NCBI GenBank assembly: GCA_002716385.1
Contig: PBAX01000002.1
Span: 1-64,000 of the forward strand
DNA: 64,000 bases
Reading direction: 5' to 3'
Origin: Phycisphaerae bacterium
GTDB lineage: Bacteria; Planctomycetota; Phycisphaerae; Phycisphaerales; SM1A02
The position numbers were made by a program, and so were the translations under genes. Below are positions 1 through 9,727 of the stretch, piece after piece (positions within the stretch are counted from its first letter, which is position 1; each line of letters starts with the position of its first letter). Under the pieces are notes generated by a model. That model was not told where the DNA came from. It searched no databases and saw nothing but the letters and a program-made list of their open reading frames with translations.

Positions 1-677
<677 letters not shown>

Positions 678-678
<1 letters not shown>

Positions 679-1739
679 CAGATGACAGCTCCTGAGCGGG
701 TCAGATTCAGTCGATGGATCCGGTCTTTCGCAACCTGTCGTCGGCGTTGTCCCATGAATGACTCGAATAGCAGCAGGCACAGAGCCGGGAGCACGAACCA
801 TCGGTATCGAGGGATGTGGCGTTCCACAGTGGCGGTGCCGAGATCACGGCCAGCACCAGGTGCAATCGAGGACTCGTATATCTCGGCCATGTCTGCATTG
901 CTCGTGCCCGCGGGGATGTAGAGGCCATCTCCGGCTTCCGCGATCTTCCGGAGAAGTTCCGCCTGTAGTCTGGTCCAGACCTGTTCCCCCTGATATGTCA
1001 GCCACATCTGTTCGCCATTGTCGGCGGCAACCGGGATGCGGGCACCTTCAGCGGCATTGCCGAGTCCCACCGTGTAGACCCGTACGCCCTTGGATGCTGC
1101 GGTGGCAGCGGCTTCCACGGGATAGCTGTCCATGTCGTCTCCATCGCTCAGGACGATGATGGCTTTGTGGTCCTCCACATCATCGGCGAATGAATCACTT
1201 GCCAGCCTGATGCCGTCTCCAAGCAGAGAACCACCTCGTCGTCCGGTCGAGATTCTGGTTTCGTCCAGTGCCAGCCTCATCGCACCGTAGTCAAGGGTTA
1301 GCGGGACGGTCACGCTGGGATCCCCGGCAGCGGTGACGAGCCCGACTCGGTCGCCACCAAGAGACTCGAGTACATCCTCGATGTACTGTTTGGCTCTGCT
1401 CAATCTGTCGGGTTTGACATCCTGAGCATGCATGGATCGTGAAGTGTCCAGCACGAAGAACACATCGACCCCGCGTCTTTGAAGCTCCTGATATCGAACG
1501 CCCCATCTGGGATCGATCAATCCTCCGACCAGCAGGACCAGGGTCGCCAGAAGCAGCCATGGTCGCAGACGGCGACGGGTCGGGCTTGACGAGGCAGTCA
1601 ATGCTTCGGCCATTCGCCGGCCGGCGAATCGATTCAGGGACCGTGTTCTCAAGCGTGCAGCCAGAATCAACACGATCCCGGCTGCGAGCACCGCCCAGAG
1701 CCAGAACACATTGTCGAGATTGTTGAATTGGATGTCCAT
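678..1739 (-). CDS. VWA-domain membrane protein, BatB-like
   Basis: 353-residue membrane protein with a von Willebrand factor A domain. Two hydrophobic helices lie near the N terminus (about residues 10-27 and 58-75). The VWA domain starts near residue 90 with the MIDAS metal-binding motif DTSRSM. It continues with a conserved SDGDD region and ends at a C-terminal hydrophobic helix near residue 325. The order matches BatB of the Bacteroides aerotolerance family: membrane anchor, periplasmic or cytoplasmic VWA, membrane anchor. The gene lies 26 bases after batA and overlaps the TPR gene by one base. Such proteins are presumed to bind partners in a metal-dependent way. The biological process is not established for this lineage. 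Confidence 0.85.
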
Positions 1740-1765
1740 TGGTCGATCGCTGGATCACAGTCGTG

Positions 1766-2863
1766 TCAGGGAAGTCTCCGGTAGAGAGTTGAAGCGAGAA
1801 GTATCTCCGCAAAGAGCGCCAGCATCGGAATGAGCAGGAGTGGGGGTAGATACACACCCGCTATTCGCACTGGTTCAACGGCCATGTCCTCGTATTGCAT
1901 GTACTGTTGCTGATGGATTTCGGATCGCTCCAGTTCGTCGATTGAATCATAGATTTCCTTGAGGGAAGCGAGGTCGCGTGCCCGGAAGTACCGACCGCCC
2001 GTGATCTTCGCCATTTCCTTGAGAACATCCTCGTCAAGTGCGAGGTCACCGGCACGCTGATACTGGATCTGCCCGGTTCTTGGATTGGTCACCGGAAAGA
2101 TGGGATTACGCTCGTTGCCGGCGCCGATCGTGTAGATCTTGATCCCATACTCCGCCGCGAGATGAGCTGATATCAGGGGATCCAGCTCTCCAGCAGTCTG
2201 CTCACCGTCGGTCAGCAGGATGATGATCCGGCTCTTGATCTGGTCGTCGAGCCGAAGATCCTCGCGATCCTTGAGCGCCGTGAGTTTCGAGACGGCCAAC
2301 CCGACTGCATCGCCGATGGCCGTTCGGCTTTCATCCTGAGGGGCGGTTTGGATCTGGTCGAGAATGTTCACGAGATGTTCGTGGTCAAACGTCATCGGGC
2401 TGTTGCTGTCAGCGAAGGTGCCGAAGGTGATCAGCCCGATCAGATCGCTGCCTCGGCCATCACGATCTTCCTCGTCTCCCATCACGAATTCGGTGACAAC
2501 GCCCTTGACCGCCTCGAGTCGATCGATGGGCCGCTTGTCGCGTTCAAAATCGAGGGCGGACATGCTCTGCGAGCGGTCTACAACGAGCTCGATGGCGATG
2601 CCGTCGGAGTGGACCTGGGTGATGGCGTCGGCTTTCATCGGTCCCACGAGGCAGATGATCAGGAACGTGATGGCGATGGATCGCAGGGCTGGAATGATCC
2701 AGCGAGTGCGTTGGATCCATGTCCGTGGCACATGGGCCACCACTGATGTGGATGAGTAGGCGATGGCGGCTTGTCGTCGGCCCGTCGACCATTCCCACCA
2801 TAGGAAGGGGATCACCAGAAGAAGGAGCAGCAGCCATGGCGTGTTGCCGAGAAACTCGATCAT
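1766..2863 (-). CDS. VWA-domain membrane protein, BatA-like
   Basis: 365 residues. Hydrophobic helices lie near residues 8-25 and 58-80, then a VWA domain whose MIDAS reads DRSQSM, with the later acidic LLTDGEQTAG motif. A last hydrophobic helix sits at the C terminus, so the domain is held at the membrane. The ATG overlaps the stop of the upstream lipoprotein gene by four bases (ATGA). It pairs with the BatB-like gene that follows. BatA and BatB proteins are usually co-transcribed with a MoxR ATPase and a DUF58 protein. The MoxR AAA+ enzyme is thought to act as a chaperone on VWA partners. Confidence 0.87.
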   Translation of the reverse strand: MIEFLGNTPWLLLLLLVIPFLWWEWSTGRRQAAIAYSSTSVVAHVPRTWIQRTRWIIPALRSIAITFLIICLVGPMKADAITQVHSDGIAIELVVDRSQSMSALDFERDKRPIDRLEAVKGVVTEFVMGDEEDRDGRGSDLIGLITFGTFADSNSPMTFDHEHLVNILDQIQTAPQDESRTAIGDAVGLAVSKLTALKDREDLRLDDQIKSRIIILLTDGEQTAGELDPLISAHLAAEYGIKIYTIGAGNERNPIFPVTNPRTGQIQYQRAGDLALDEDVLKEMAKITGGRYFRARDLASLKEIYDSIDELERSEIHQQQYMQYEDMAVEPVRIAGVYLPPLLLIPMLALFAEILLASTLYRRLP

Positions 2864-3858
2864 GCGGCAGCTCCTTCCGAATCAACCGATGGCGCCGTCT
2901 CATCCACGAAGAAACGAGCTTGCTGCAACGCGGCATGGCCGGTTTCGGCAGGGGGCTCATGTCGGGCGAACTTGACCATGTCGGCGGAACGCAGGAACTG
3001 ACTCAGAGTCTGTTGCTGCTCAATGGTCAGCATTCGACTGTGACCCATCTCATTCAGGAACTCCGCCGTGGTCGAGCGAGGCGCCTGAAGTCCGAATCGT
3101 CCTTCGATATAGTGCCTGAGGATGTCGGTCAGCCTGAAGTAGAACGGCTGCAAAGCCTGTTGTTCAAGAAGTCCCGAGGACTCGAGATTCTGAAGATCCC
3201 TGCGTGCCTGTTCTTCGGGGCTCAGTTCGGTGATCTTCTGAAGTCCCCGTCCTCGTATGAATAGCGTGCCGATGGCGATGACTGCGATGATTCCAAGCAG
3301 GAACAGACCCCATGTCCACAGCGGCCATGAATCGATCATGTTGACAGGGCCTCGCAGTTCGCGGAGTTGACCGTCCGCGTCGCTGGCGGTCATGAGGCTG
3401 ATGACCTCAATGGGAAGCGGGTCCGTAACGATGGTCCCAGTCACCGCCCGTTCCGCCCGTCTGTCATCGAACTCGATCGAGAATGATGGTATCTCAACAT
3501 CTCCCGCCTGGAGGCTGTCAAGGATGAGACTTTGTGTCCAGACCCTGCCTGAATTCTCCCCGGGCATCGGTAGGTTGGAACGAGCATCGCTTCGAAGGAT
3601 GTTGAAGACGCCGATGGTGCCATTCGTGTTGACCATTGGAGTCGCGATGCTCACGCCATCCGGGGTGATCGCTTCGACAACCAGCGTCAATGATCGGCCT
3701 ACTTCAAGGTCACGCCTGTCTGCCGTGACGGAGATCTCGACGGGGCCTCTGGTGTTGCTCGTCCTGATTCCACCTTTCGCGGTCTCCTCGGTCTTGTCCG
3801 AGCAGCTTGTCAGGAGGGGGAGTGCTAGCATCAGAATGAACATGATCCACTTCATCAT
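2860..3858 (-). CDS. Membrane lipoprotein in the BatD position
   Basis: 332 residues. The N terminus is a lipoprotein signal with the lipobox LLTSC (Cys19). A beta-rich domain follows to about residue 170, then one transmembrane helix near 176-200. After it comes a charged helical C-terminal part with DILRHYIEGRFGLQAP, of the kind found in DUF4381/BatD-like proteins. The predicted topology is a lipid-anchored periplasmic domain, a membrane crossing and a cytoplasmic tail. It overlaps both neighbours by four bases, so it is fully embedded in the MoxR-Bat operon. It is shorter than usual BatD proteins and I could not match it to one family with certainty. A role as periplasmic partner of the VWA proteins is inferred from position. 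Confidence 0.75.
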   Translation of the reverse strand: MMKWIMFILMLALPLLTSCSDKTEETAKGGIRTSNTRGPVEISVTADRRDLEVGRSLTLVVEAITPDGVSIATPMVNTNGTIGVFNILRSDARSNLPMPGENSGRVWTQSLILDSLQAGDVEIPSFSIEFDDRRAERAVTGTIVTDPLPIEVISLMTASDADGQLRELRGPVNMIDSWPLWTWGLFLLGIIAVIAIGTLFIRGRGLQKITELSPEEQARRDLQNLESSGLLEQQALQPFYFRLTDILRHYIEGRFGLQAPRSTTAEFLNEMGHSRMLTIEQQQTLSQFLRSADMVKFARHEPPAETGHAALQQARFFVDETAPSVDSEGAAA

Positions 3859-4736
3859 CGTTCTCTCCGGGCTTCCCGCGTACGGAAGAACTGGCTGAGT
3901 GTCTCGATGAAGGGCTGGTCGGTATCAAGCGGGAGAAGGTCGATTCGATTGCTGAGCATCCATTGCCTTCGTTCCTCAAGCTTCGTCTGATTCGCATCCT
4001 GTATCGCTTGTCGAACTCGTCTCGATGAAGTGTCGACCAGAACGAGTTCGCCTGTCTCGTTGTCCTGGAGTTCAAGAAGCCCCACGTCGGGCAGCGATTT
4101 CTCCCTTGGATCGTGGATGTCCACGGCGATGAGGTCGTGTCTACGCGAGGCCACCTGGGCCGCGCGTTCCCAGCCTTCGTCCTCGAAATCGGATACCAGG
4201 AATGTGACGCATTTCCGTTTCTGGATTCTGGTCAGATATTCGATGGCGCCGTCTATGTCGGTGCCCCGGCCCTCCGGCTCGAAGGCGAGCAGCTCCCTGA
4301 TCACTCGAAGCACATGGCGAGGCCCCTTGCGTGGAGGCACGAACTTCTCAATTCTGTCCGTGAAGCAAATGAGCCCGACATTGTCGTTGTTCTTGATGGC
4401 GGAGAAGGCCAATGTGGCGCAGACCTCGGCCACCAGATCTCGTTTCATCTGTTCTCCGGTACCAAAGCTCTGAGACGCGCTCATGTCGACCAGAAGCATC
4501 ACCGTGAGTTCCCGTTCCTCTCGGAAGGTCTTGACGTGGGGGCGACCAGCTCGGGCGCTGACATTCCAGTCGATTCGGCGAACATCGTCGCCGACCTGAT
4601 ACTCGCGTACCTCCTCGAACTCCATGCCGAGTCCCTTGAAGGCGGAGTGATACTGTCCGGCGAGTATCTCGTCGACCATTCGTGATGTCGTGATTTCAAT
4701 TCGTCGGATCCGACGAAGGAGCTCAGATGGGATCAT
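3855..4736 (-). CDS. DUF58 domain protein
   Basis: 293 residues, the usual length for the DUF58 family. It carries the family signature in the first half: FKGLGMEFEEVREYQVGDDV, followed by RRIDWNVSARAGRPHVK and the acidic MLLVDMSAS strand, which resembles a degenerate VWA MIDAS. No signal peptide or membrane helix is present, so it is cytoplasmic. DUF58 genes nearly always follow a moxR gene, as here, 45 bases downstream. The stop overlaps the next start by four bases. The molecular function of DUF58 is unknown. It is taken to be a partner of the MoxR ATPase. Confidence 0.9.
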   Translation of the reverse strand: MIPSELLRRIRRIEITTSRMVDEILAGQYHSAFKGLGMEFEEVREYQVGDDVRRIDWNVSARAGRPHVKTFREERELTVMLLVDMSASQSFGTGEQMKRDLVAEVCATLAFSAIKNNDNVGLICFTDRIEKFVPPRKGPRHVLRVIRELLAFEPEGRGTDIDGAIEYLTRIQKRKCVTFLVSDFEDEGWERAAQVASRRHDLIAVDIHDPREKSLPDVGLLELQDNETGELVLVDTSSRRVRQAIQDANQTKLEERRQWMLSNRIDLLPLDTDQPFIETLSQFFRTREARRER

Positions 4737-4781
4737 GCGGGGGTCTCCGGCGAGAGGCTCGGGGACGAGTGGCGATCAAGG

Positions 4782-5846
4782 TCAAGGAACCCGGACATTG
4801 TCGAGGATGGTTCTGATGATGTCTTCCGAAGTCTTCTCCTCGGCTTCGGCTTCATACGTCGTCGCCACTCTGTGGCGGAGTACATCAAGCGCCAGATCCT
4901 TCACGTCCTGTGGGACCACATAACCTCTGCCATCGAGGAAGGCATTCGCCCTGGCGCAGAGTGCCAGCGCGAGTGAGGCACGTGGTGATCCTCCATACTC
5001 GACCAGATTCTCAAGTCGCTTGTCGATGGATCCCGGCTCACGCGTCGCGTGGATGAGATCGACGATGTATCGCTCGATCTTCTCATCGATGTAGATGGCA
5101 TCCACCAGCGATCGCGCCTTCATGATGTCCTCCGGGGACATCACCGCGGAGATTTCGGTCTTCGGAGCGGTGCTCGACATTCGCTTGAGAATCTGATGTT
5201 CCTGATCACGCGTCGGGTAGTCCACGATGACCTTCATGAGGAATCGGTCGACCTGAGCCTCGGGCAGTGGGTAGGTGCCCTCCTGATCAAGCGGGTTCTG
5301 TGTCGCCAGGACGAGGAATGGTTCCGGGAGCGGGTGGGTTTCCTTGCCGATGGTCACCTGATGTTCCTGCATGGCTTCAAGCAAGGCGCTCTGGACCTTG
5401 GCAGGGGCACGGTTGATCTCGTCGGCCAGCACTATGCTGGCAAAGACTGGCCCCTTGTTGACCACGAATTCACCACTGTCGGGACGATAGATCAATGTTC
5501 CGATCACATCAGCTGGCAGAAGATCCGGTGTGAACTGGATCCGCTGGAAAGTCGTGTCGATCCCGTTTGCCAGACTTGAAACCGCCAATGTCTTGGCCAG
5601 CCCGGGCACGCCTTCAATCAGCAAGTGGCCATTGGAAAGAATGCTGATGATCATTCGATTCAGCAGTTCATCCTGGCCAACTATGACTTCATGCATTTCC
5701 CGTTGAAGTCTGCGGAAGGGTTCACTGGCGGCCTGGACCTCGCCAGAGATCCGAGTGATGTCCGATTGGTTCATGGGTATGTTTGTGTCTTGGGTCATTC
5801 TTGGGAACTCGTTCATGGATTGAGTCCCCGTCTGGGCGGTCGTCAT
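4782..5846 (-). CDS. MoxR-family AAA+ ATPase
   Basis: About 354 residues. The Walker A motif is GVPGLAKT, Walker B is VLADEINRAP, and sensor 1 is VLATQNP, all standard for MoxR. The AAA lid lies in the C-terminal third. MoxR ATPases act as chaperones that mature or activate partner proteins, often VWA proteins, and this gene opens an operon with DUF58 and two VWA genes. Several ATG codons lie close together (5855, 5852, 5846). GGAG sits right before the first and nine bases before 5846, so 5846 is preferred, but the choice changes only three residues. The next gene on the other side is divergent, so the operon promoter should lie in 5850-6020. Confidence 0.92.
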   Translation of the reverse strand: MTTAQTGTQSMNEFPRMTQDTNIPMNQSDITRISGEVQAASEPFRRLQREMHEVIVGQDELLNRMIISILSNGHLLIEGVPGLAKTLAVSSLANGIDTTFQRIQFTPDLLPADVIGTLIYRPDSGEFVVNKGPVFASIVLADEINRAPAKVQSALLEAMQEHQVTIGKETHPLPEPFLVLATQNPLDQEGTYPLPEAQVDRFLMKVIVDYPTRDQEHQILKRMSSTAPKTEISAVMSPEDIMKARSLVDAIYIDEKIERYIVDLIHATREPGSIDKRLENLVEYGGSPRASLALALCARANAFLDGRGYVVPQDVKDLALDVLRHRVATTYEAEAEEKTSEDIIRTILDNVRVP

Positions 5847-6024
5847 GGGCATCATCTCCGTTTAGGGGGTTCCCAGGGCCTTTCCCCGGATCCCTATGGA
5901 TGCCGTACGAGCCGCCTTGTCGACGGGTTCGTCTGAGATCATAACGCTGTCAGAGCCTTTACTGGGACGGATGACTACACTGAATCCGGTCTGAGAACCC
6001 CTGCAAGGCACATTGAAAGCCGCC

Positions 6025-6819
6025 ATGTCGATCTTCTTCAAGAAACATCATCGCCAAGCCCTCCTGCAGCAGCCTTTTCCAGATGAATGGGAGGCGATTA
6101 TCCAGGCGGACGTGCCATACGACCGTCTTCTGGATGATGCGGAGCGAGCACATCTAAGGGATCTGCTCAGGGTCATCATCGATGAGAAGCACTGGGAAGG
6201 TTGTGGAGGCCTGGAGATCGATGATCGTGTCAGGGTGGTCATCGCCGCCCAGGCGGCAGTGTTGCTTCTGGGCTGGGAGATGGACATCTTCCGGAATGTA
6301 CGGACGTTCCTGATCTATCCAGCGGCCTATCACCAGAACCAGGAGCAGGTCGGCCACGATGGCATGGTGAACTCCGGGACCGTGAATCTGGGAGAGGCCT
6401 GGTACAACGGTCCGGTCGTCTTCTCCTGGAAGGATGCGTTGGAGTCCGCGCATCAGCCCGGCCGTGCGAACAATGTGGTCTTTCACGAGATGGCGCACAC
6501 CATAGACATGCTCTCCGGCCAGACGAACGGCACCCCTCCATTGAGGGAGCGTGAGCACTACAAGCTATGGAACGATGTGATGAGTCGCCATTTCGCGGAT
6601 ATCCGCAGGGTCTACGAGTCGGGTCATCGGGATGTGATTCGTGATTACGGTGTGGTGAACGTCGCGGAGTTCTTCGCAGTCTGCACAGAGACCTTCTTCG
6701 ATGCGCCTGTGCCTTTCAGGCAGCATCGACCCGAGCTCTATGCCCAGTTCCAGCAGTTCTATGGTCAGGATCCGGCTGCTCGCTTCGAGGCGTCGGGGCG
6801 CCTGCATGGTCGGGTGTGA
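6025..6819 (+). CDS. mtfA: MtfA-like zinc metallopeptidase
   Basis: 264 residues, typical for the MtfA (DgsA anti-repressor) family. Visible signs are the LLGWEMDIF core, the zinc site HEMAH within VVFHEMAHTIDM, and the later EFFAVCTETFF segment that provides the third ligand in this family. There is no signal peptide, so it is cytosolic. In E. coli, MtfA binds the glucose repressor Mlc and has aminopeptidase activity. In this lineage the partner is unknown. ATG 6025 is chosen; a TTG at 6013 in the same frame would add four residues. The stop codon directly abuts the stop of tyrA on the opposite strand. Confidence 0.88.
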   Translation: MSIFFKKHHRQALLQQPFPDEWEAIIQADVPYDRLLDDAERAHLRDLLRVIIDEKHWEGCGGLEIDDRVRVVIAAQAAVLLLGWEMDIFRNVRTFLIYPAAYHQNQEQVGHDGMVNSGTVNLGEAWYNGPVVFSWKDALESAHQPGRANNVVFHEMAHTIDMLSGQTNGTPPLREREHYKLWNDVMSRHFADIRRVYESGHRDVIRDYGVVNVAEFFAVCTETFFDAPVPFRQHRPELYAQFQQFYGQDPAARFEASGRLHGRV

Positions 6820-7962
6820 TCAGGTTCTCTCGACGAGTCGATCGATCAGATAGCTGGATTCGACGAGCGCGGTCTTGGAGAATTCGCCGAAGAAATCCCT
6901 GACCTCGCCGAAGGTGTCTCGGAACCCATCCTGATCGCCACTGATGATCAGTGATCGCATTTCCTCCGCGGCTCTTGTGAAGGCCGACGTGACGGCTTCG
7001 GTGTTGGGGTTCGACATCTCGATCGCCGAGTAGAGGTCGGGAGACTGCGCGAAATGCCGAGCCGCCATCAGAAGTTCCATGTGATAGATCGGGGAAGTGA
7101 ACTGGAGGGATTCCGCGATGGAGACGTCCAACGCCTGCATCGTTCTGCCGATGACTTCAGTGGAGTAGTGCGTGAGCACCTGAACCACGGACATGATTCG
7201 ATCGTGCTTCTCCGGAGTTGATTGGATGACTTCCAGACCAGCGGCCTTGAAGGACGAGTGGAGCCACGACTCCCATTCCCCGTCATGCAATCTCGCCGGC
7301 GTCATGACGACCCGTTGTCCCTGTAGCGAATTGATGGCCGGGCCGAAGAGAGGATGGGTTCCAATGACATTGGCGGATGTGGAGTTCACCATGGCCTCCA
7401 CGGGATCACTCTTGATGGAGGTCACATCCAGAAGCAGCGAGTCTTCGCCACATGCGGGTCCGACCAGCTCGATGACTTCCCGGGTCGAACGGATCGGGAC
7501 CGAGATCACGGTGGCATCGGCTTGTTCAGCGGCTTCCTTCGGTGTGAGCGTCGTATCCACATCTGCGATGAGTACCTGATGCCCCTGATCGAGGAACATC
7601 TTCTCGAGACATCTGCCCATGCCTCCGTTTCCACCGATGATCGCGATCCTTCTCGGGTCCACATGGATCGGTACGGCGGCCCGCAAGGCAGCCTGACGAT
7701 CTCGACTCGCCCAGAGGATCACTCTGAATAGGGACTCGACCACTTCCGGACGGATTCCGTCCTTCACCCCGAGTGTCCGCCGATCCTCGAGCATCTGTCC
7801 TTCGCGGCTGGAATCCCGAATCGGGAACCCACTACGGCGTTTGACGTCGGCGACCTGGGCGACCAGTTCATTTCGTTCGGCGAGAAGCTCGACGAATCGC
7901 CGATCGAGTTCGTCGATTCGTTCTCGCAGTGGAATCAGGTCATTGGGAACGTTGTCTGGCAT
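6820..7962 (-). CDS. tyrA: Bifunctional chorismate mutase / prephenate dehydrogenase (T-protein)
   Basis: 380 residues. The first ~85 residues form an AroQ-type chorismate mutase helix bundle (LRERIDELDRRFVELLAERN, then KRRSGFPIRD). A Rossmann domain starts near residue 110 with IAIIGGNGGMG, followed by a helical prephenate dehydrogenase dimer domain. The enzyme would turn chorismate into prephenate and then into 4-hydroxyphenylpyruvate with NAD+, for tyrosine synthesis. Domain order, length and the segments SPIYHMEL and THPLFGP closely match the E. coli TyrA T-protein. This fusion order is not the usual one outside gamma-proteobacteria. It is transcribed away from gdhA and converges exactly on mtfA. 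Confidence 0.93.
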   Translation of the reverse strand: MPDNVPNDLIPLRERIDELDRRFVELLAERNELVAQVADVKRRSGFPIRDSSREGQMLEDRRTLGVKDGIRPEVVESLFRVILWASRDRQAALRAAVPIHVDPRRIAIIGGNGGMGRCLEKMFLDQGHQVLIADVDTTLTPKEAAEQADATVISVPIRSTREVIELVGPACGEDSLLLDVTSIKSDPVEAMVNSTSANVIGTHPLFGPAINSLQGQRVVMTPARLHDGEWESWLHSSFKAAGLEVIQSTPEKHDRIMSVVQVLTHYSTEVIGRTMQALDVSIAESLQFTSPIYHMELLMAARHFAQSPDLYSAIEMSNPNTEAVTSAFTRAAEEMRSLIISGDQDGFRDTFGEVRDFFGEFSKTALVESSYLIDRLVERT

Positions 7963-8090
7963 GGTGCTTTATTGATTTCCGGGGTGTCTATGGCAGGACT
8001 GTACACGACCCCATGCCCACTTGTACTATTTTGACTTCTCGTCTCGGAAAAACAAACACAGGCTCATTCACCATATGGAGTTTTGTTTCC

Positions 8091-9476
8091 ATGGCTACCG
8101 ATACCGCTCATGCGAGTTCTGCATTCGTTGACGATTTCATGTCCTATGTCGAGGAGCGTTCCCCACATCAGCCTGAATTCCATCAGGCGGTTCGAGAGGT
8201 GGTCTCGTCTCTCGAGGTGGTGCTCGAGGCACGCCCCGAATACCGTCGTCATCGGATCCTTGAGCGGCTTGTGGAGCCCGAGCGTGTGATTCAGTTCCGT
8301 GTACCCTGGATGGATGACGATGGCGATGTCCATGTCAACAGGGGTTACCGCGTCGAGTTCAACAGTGCCATCGGTCCATACAAGGGCGGGCTTCGATTCC
8401 ACAATTCCGTGAACCTGAGTGTTCTGAAGTTCCTTGGATTCGAGCAGATCTTCAAGAACAGTCTGACCGGACTTCCAATCGGAGGTGGCAAGGGTGGAAG
8501 CGACTTCTCGCCTAGTGGCCGTTCCGACATGGAGGTCATGAGATTCTGCCAGTCGTTCATGACCGAACTACAGCGTCACATCGGTGCCGATACGGATGTG
8601 CCGGCGGGGGACATCGGAGTCGGAGGACGTGAAATAGGCTACATGTTCGGTCAGTATCGACGAATCCAGAACAAGTTCACGGGCACCATCACGGGACGGG
8701 CGGCAGACTGGGGCGGCAGCCTGTTGCGACCTGAAGCAACCGGCTATGGTTGCGTCTACTTTGCTGCAGAGATGCTGGCTGCGAAGGGTCGGACATTGGA
8801 AGGCATGAACTGTCTGGTTTCAGGTTCCGGAAATGTCGCTCAGTACACCACCGAGAAGATCAACGAACTCGGCGGCAAGGTTCTGACGTTGTCAGACTCC
8901 GGAGGCTGGATACATGATGAGAATGGAATCGATGCCGAGAAGCTGGCTTTCGTGATGGATCTCAAGAACAACCGTAGAGGTCGAATAAGCGAGTATGCCG
9001 AGAAGTTTCCGAATGCGAAGTGGTATCCCGCCACGGGTGGATCGGAAGGCAACCCGCTCTGGAGCGTCCCTGCCGATGCGGCGTTTCCATCGGCGACCCA
9101 GAACGAGATCATGGGTGTCGACGCGACGCACCTCGTTGAAAACAAGATCCAGCTCGTCGCGGAAGGCGCCAACATGCCCACGACCGCGGATGGTCAGGCG
9201 ATATTCATGGAGCACGGTGTTCTCTATGGCCCCGCCAAGGCTGCCAATGCAGGTGGTGTGGCGGTATCCGCTCTTGAGATGTCCCAGGCGAGCCAGCGTT
9301 TACAGTGGTCGCGGGAAGAGGTTGACAAGCATCTGAAGCGAGTCATGAAGGGCATACATGACGGATGTGTACATGCGGCCGAGTCCTTCGGTCATGAAGG
9401 CAACTACATCCATGGTTCGAATATCGCCGGATTCACGAAAGTGGCGGATTCAATGATTCAGCAGGGATTGATCTGA
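8091..9476 (+). CDS. gdhA: NADP-type glutamate dehydrogenase
   Basis: 461 residues, the length of hexameric small-type GDH. Conserved blocks are present in order: PYKGGLRFH, then GGGKGGSDF with the catalytic lysine, ADTDVPAGDIGVGGREIGYM, the nucleotide-binding GSGNVAQY, and CNH-type C-terminal segments such as AEGANMPTT and NAGGVA. The enzyme makes glutamate from 2-oxoglutarate and ammonia. Cofactor choice of NADPH is inferred from similarity to E. coli GdhA. The start at ATG 8091 (MATDTAHAS) has GGAG ten bases before it. The frame stays open further upstream, into the divergent tyrA start, but that extension does not look like GDH. Confidence 0.95.
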   Translation: MATDTAHASSAFVDDFMSYVEERSPHQPEFHQAVREVVSSLEVVLEARPEYRRHRILERLVEPERVIQFRVPWMDDDGDVHVNRGYRVEFNSAIGPYKGGLRFHNSVNLSVLKFLGFEQIFKNSLTGLPIGGGKGGSDFSPSGRSDMEVMRFCQSFMTELQRHIGADTDVPAGDIGVGGREIGYMFGQYRRIQNKFTGTITGRAADWGGSLLRPEATGYGCVYFAAEMLAAKGRTLEGMNCLVSGSGNVAQYTTEKINELGGKVLTLSDSGGWIHDENGIDAEKLAFVMDLKNNRRGRISEYAEKFPNAKWYPATGGSEGNPLWSVPADAAFPSATQNEIMGVDATHLVENKIQLVAEGANMPTTADGQAIFMEHGVLYGPAKAANAGGVAVSALEMSQASQRLQWSREEVDKHLKRVMKGIHDGCVHAAESFGHEGNYIHGSNIAGFTKVADSMIQQGLI

Positions 9477-9533
9477 TAAACGGGTTTTTCAGCCGATGCC
9501 TTCGTTGATCACCACTATTTTTTGTTCATTCAT

Positions 9534-9563
9534 TTGCGATGGAGCTGCTTGAATTGGTATAGT
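9534..9563 (+). promoter_or_regulatory. Candidate sigma-70-type promoter
   Basis: TTGCGA at 9534-9539 and TATAGT at 9558-9563, 18 bases apart. It lies after gdhA and points towards the DUF3553 gene at 9728, which would leave a leader of about 155 bases. That leader contains an imperfect GC-rich stem near 9630-9655. Read by eye only. Confidence 0.4.
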
Positions 9564-9727
9564 CAGAACGTTCGGTTGCTGGATTCCTTTCGAGTCCATG
9601 AAACCCCTTCGCAAATTCACTTGTGATGATTCCCCGCCAGTGGGGGGGATTCTGATAGTCCCATACGGTCTCGTCGCCATCATGGTGTTGGCCGGGCCTG
9701 CTCGGGGACTGCTTCGGAGCCTGCATC

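Noticed and set aside
7929..8090. N-terminal extension of gdhA
   Set aside because: The frame is open but overlaps the divergent tyrA start, and the residues do not resemble GDH. ATG 8091 has a ribosome site.
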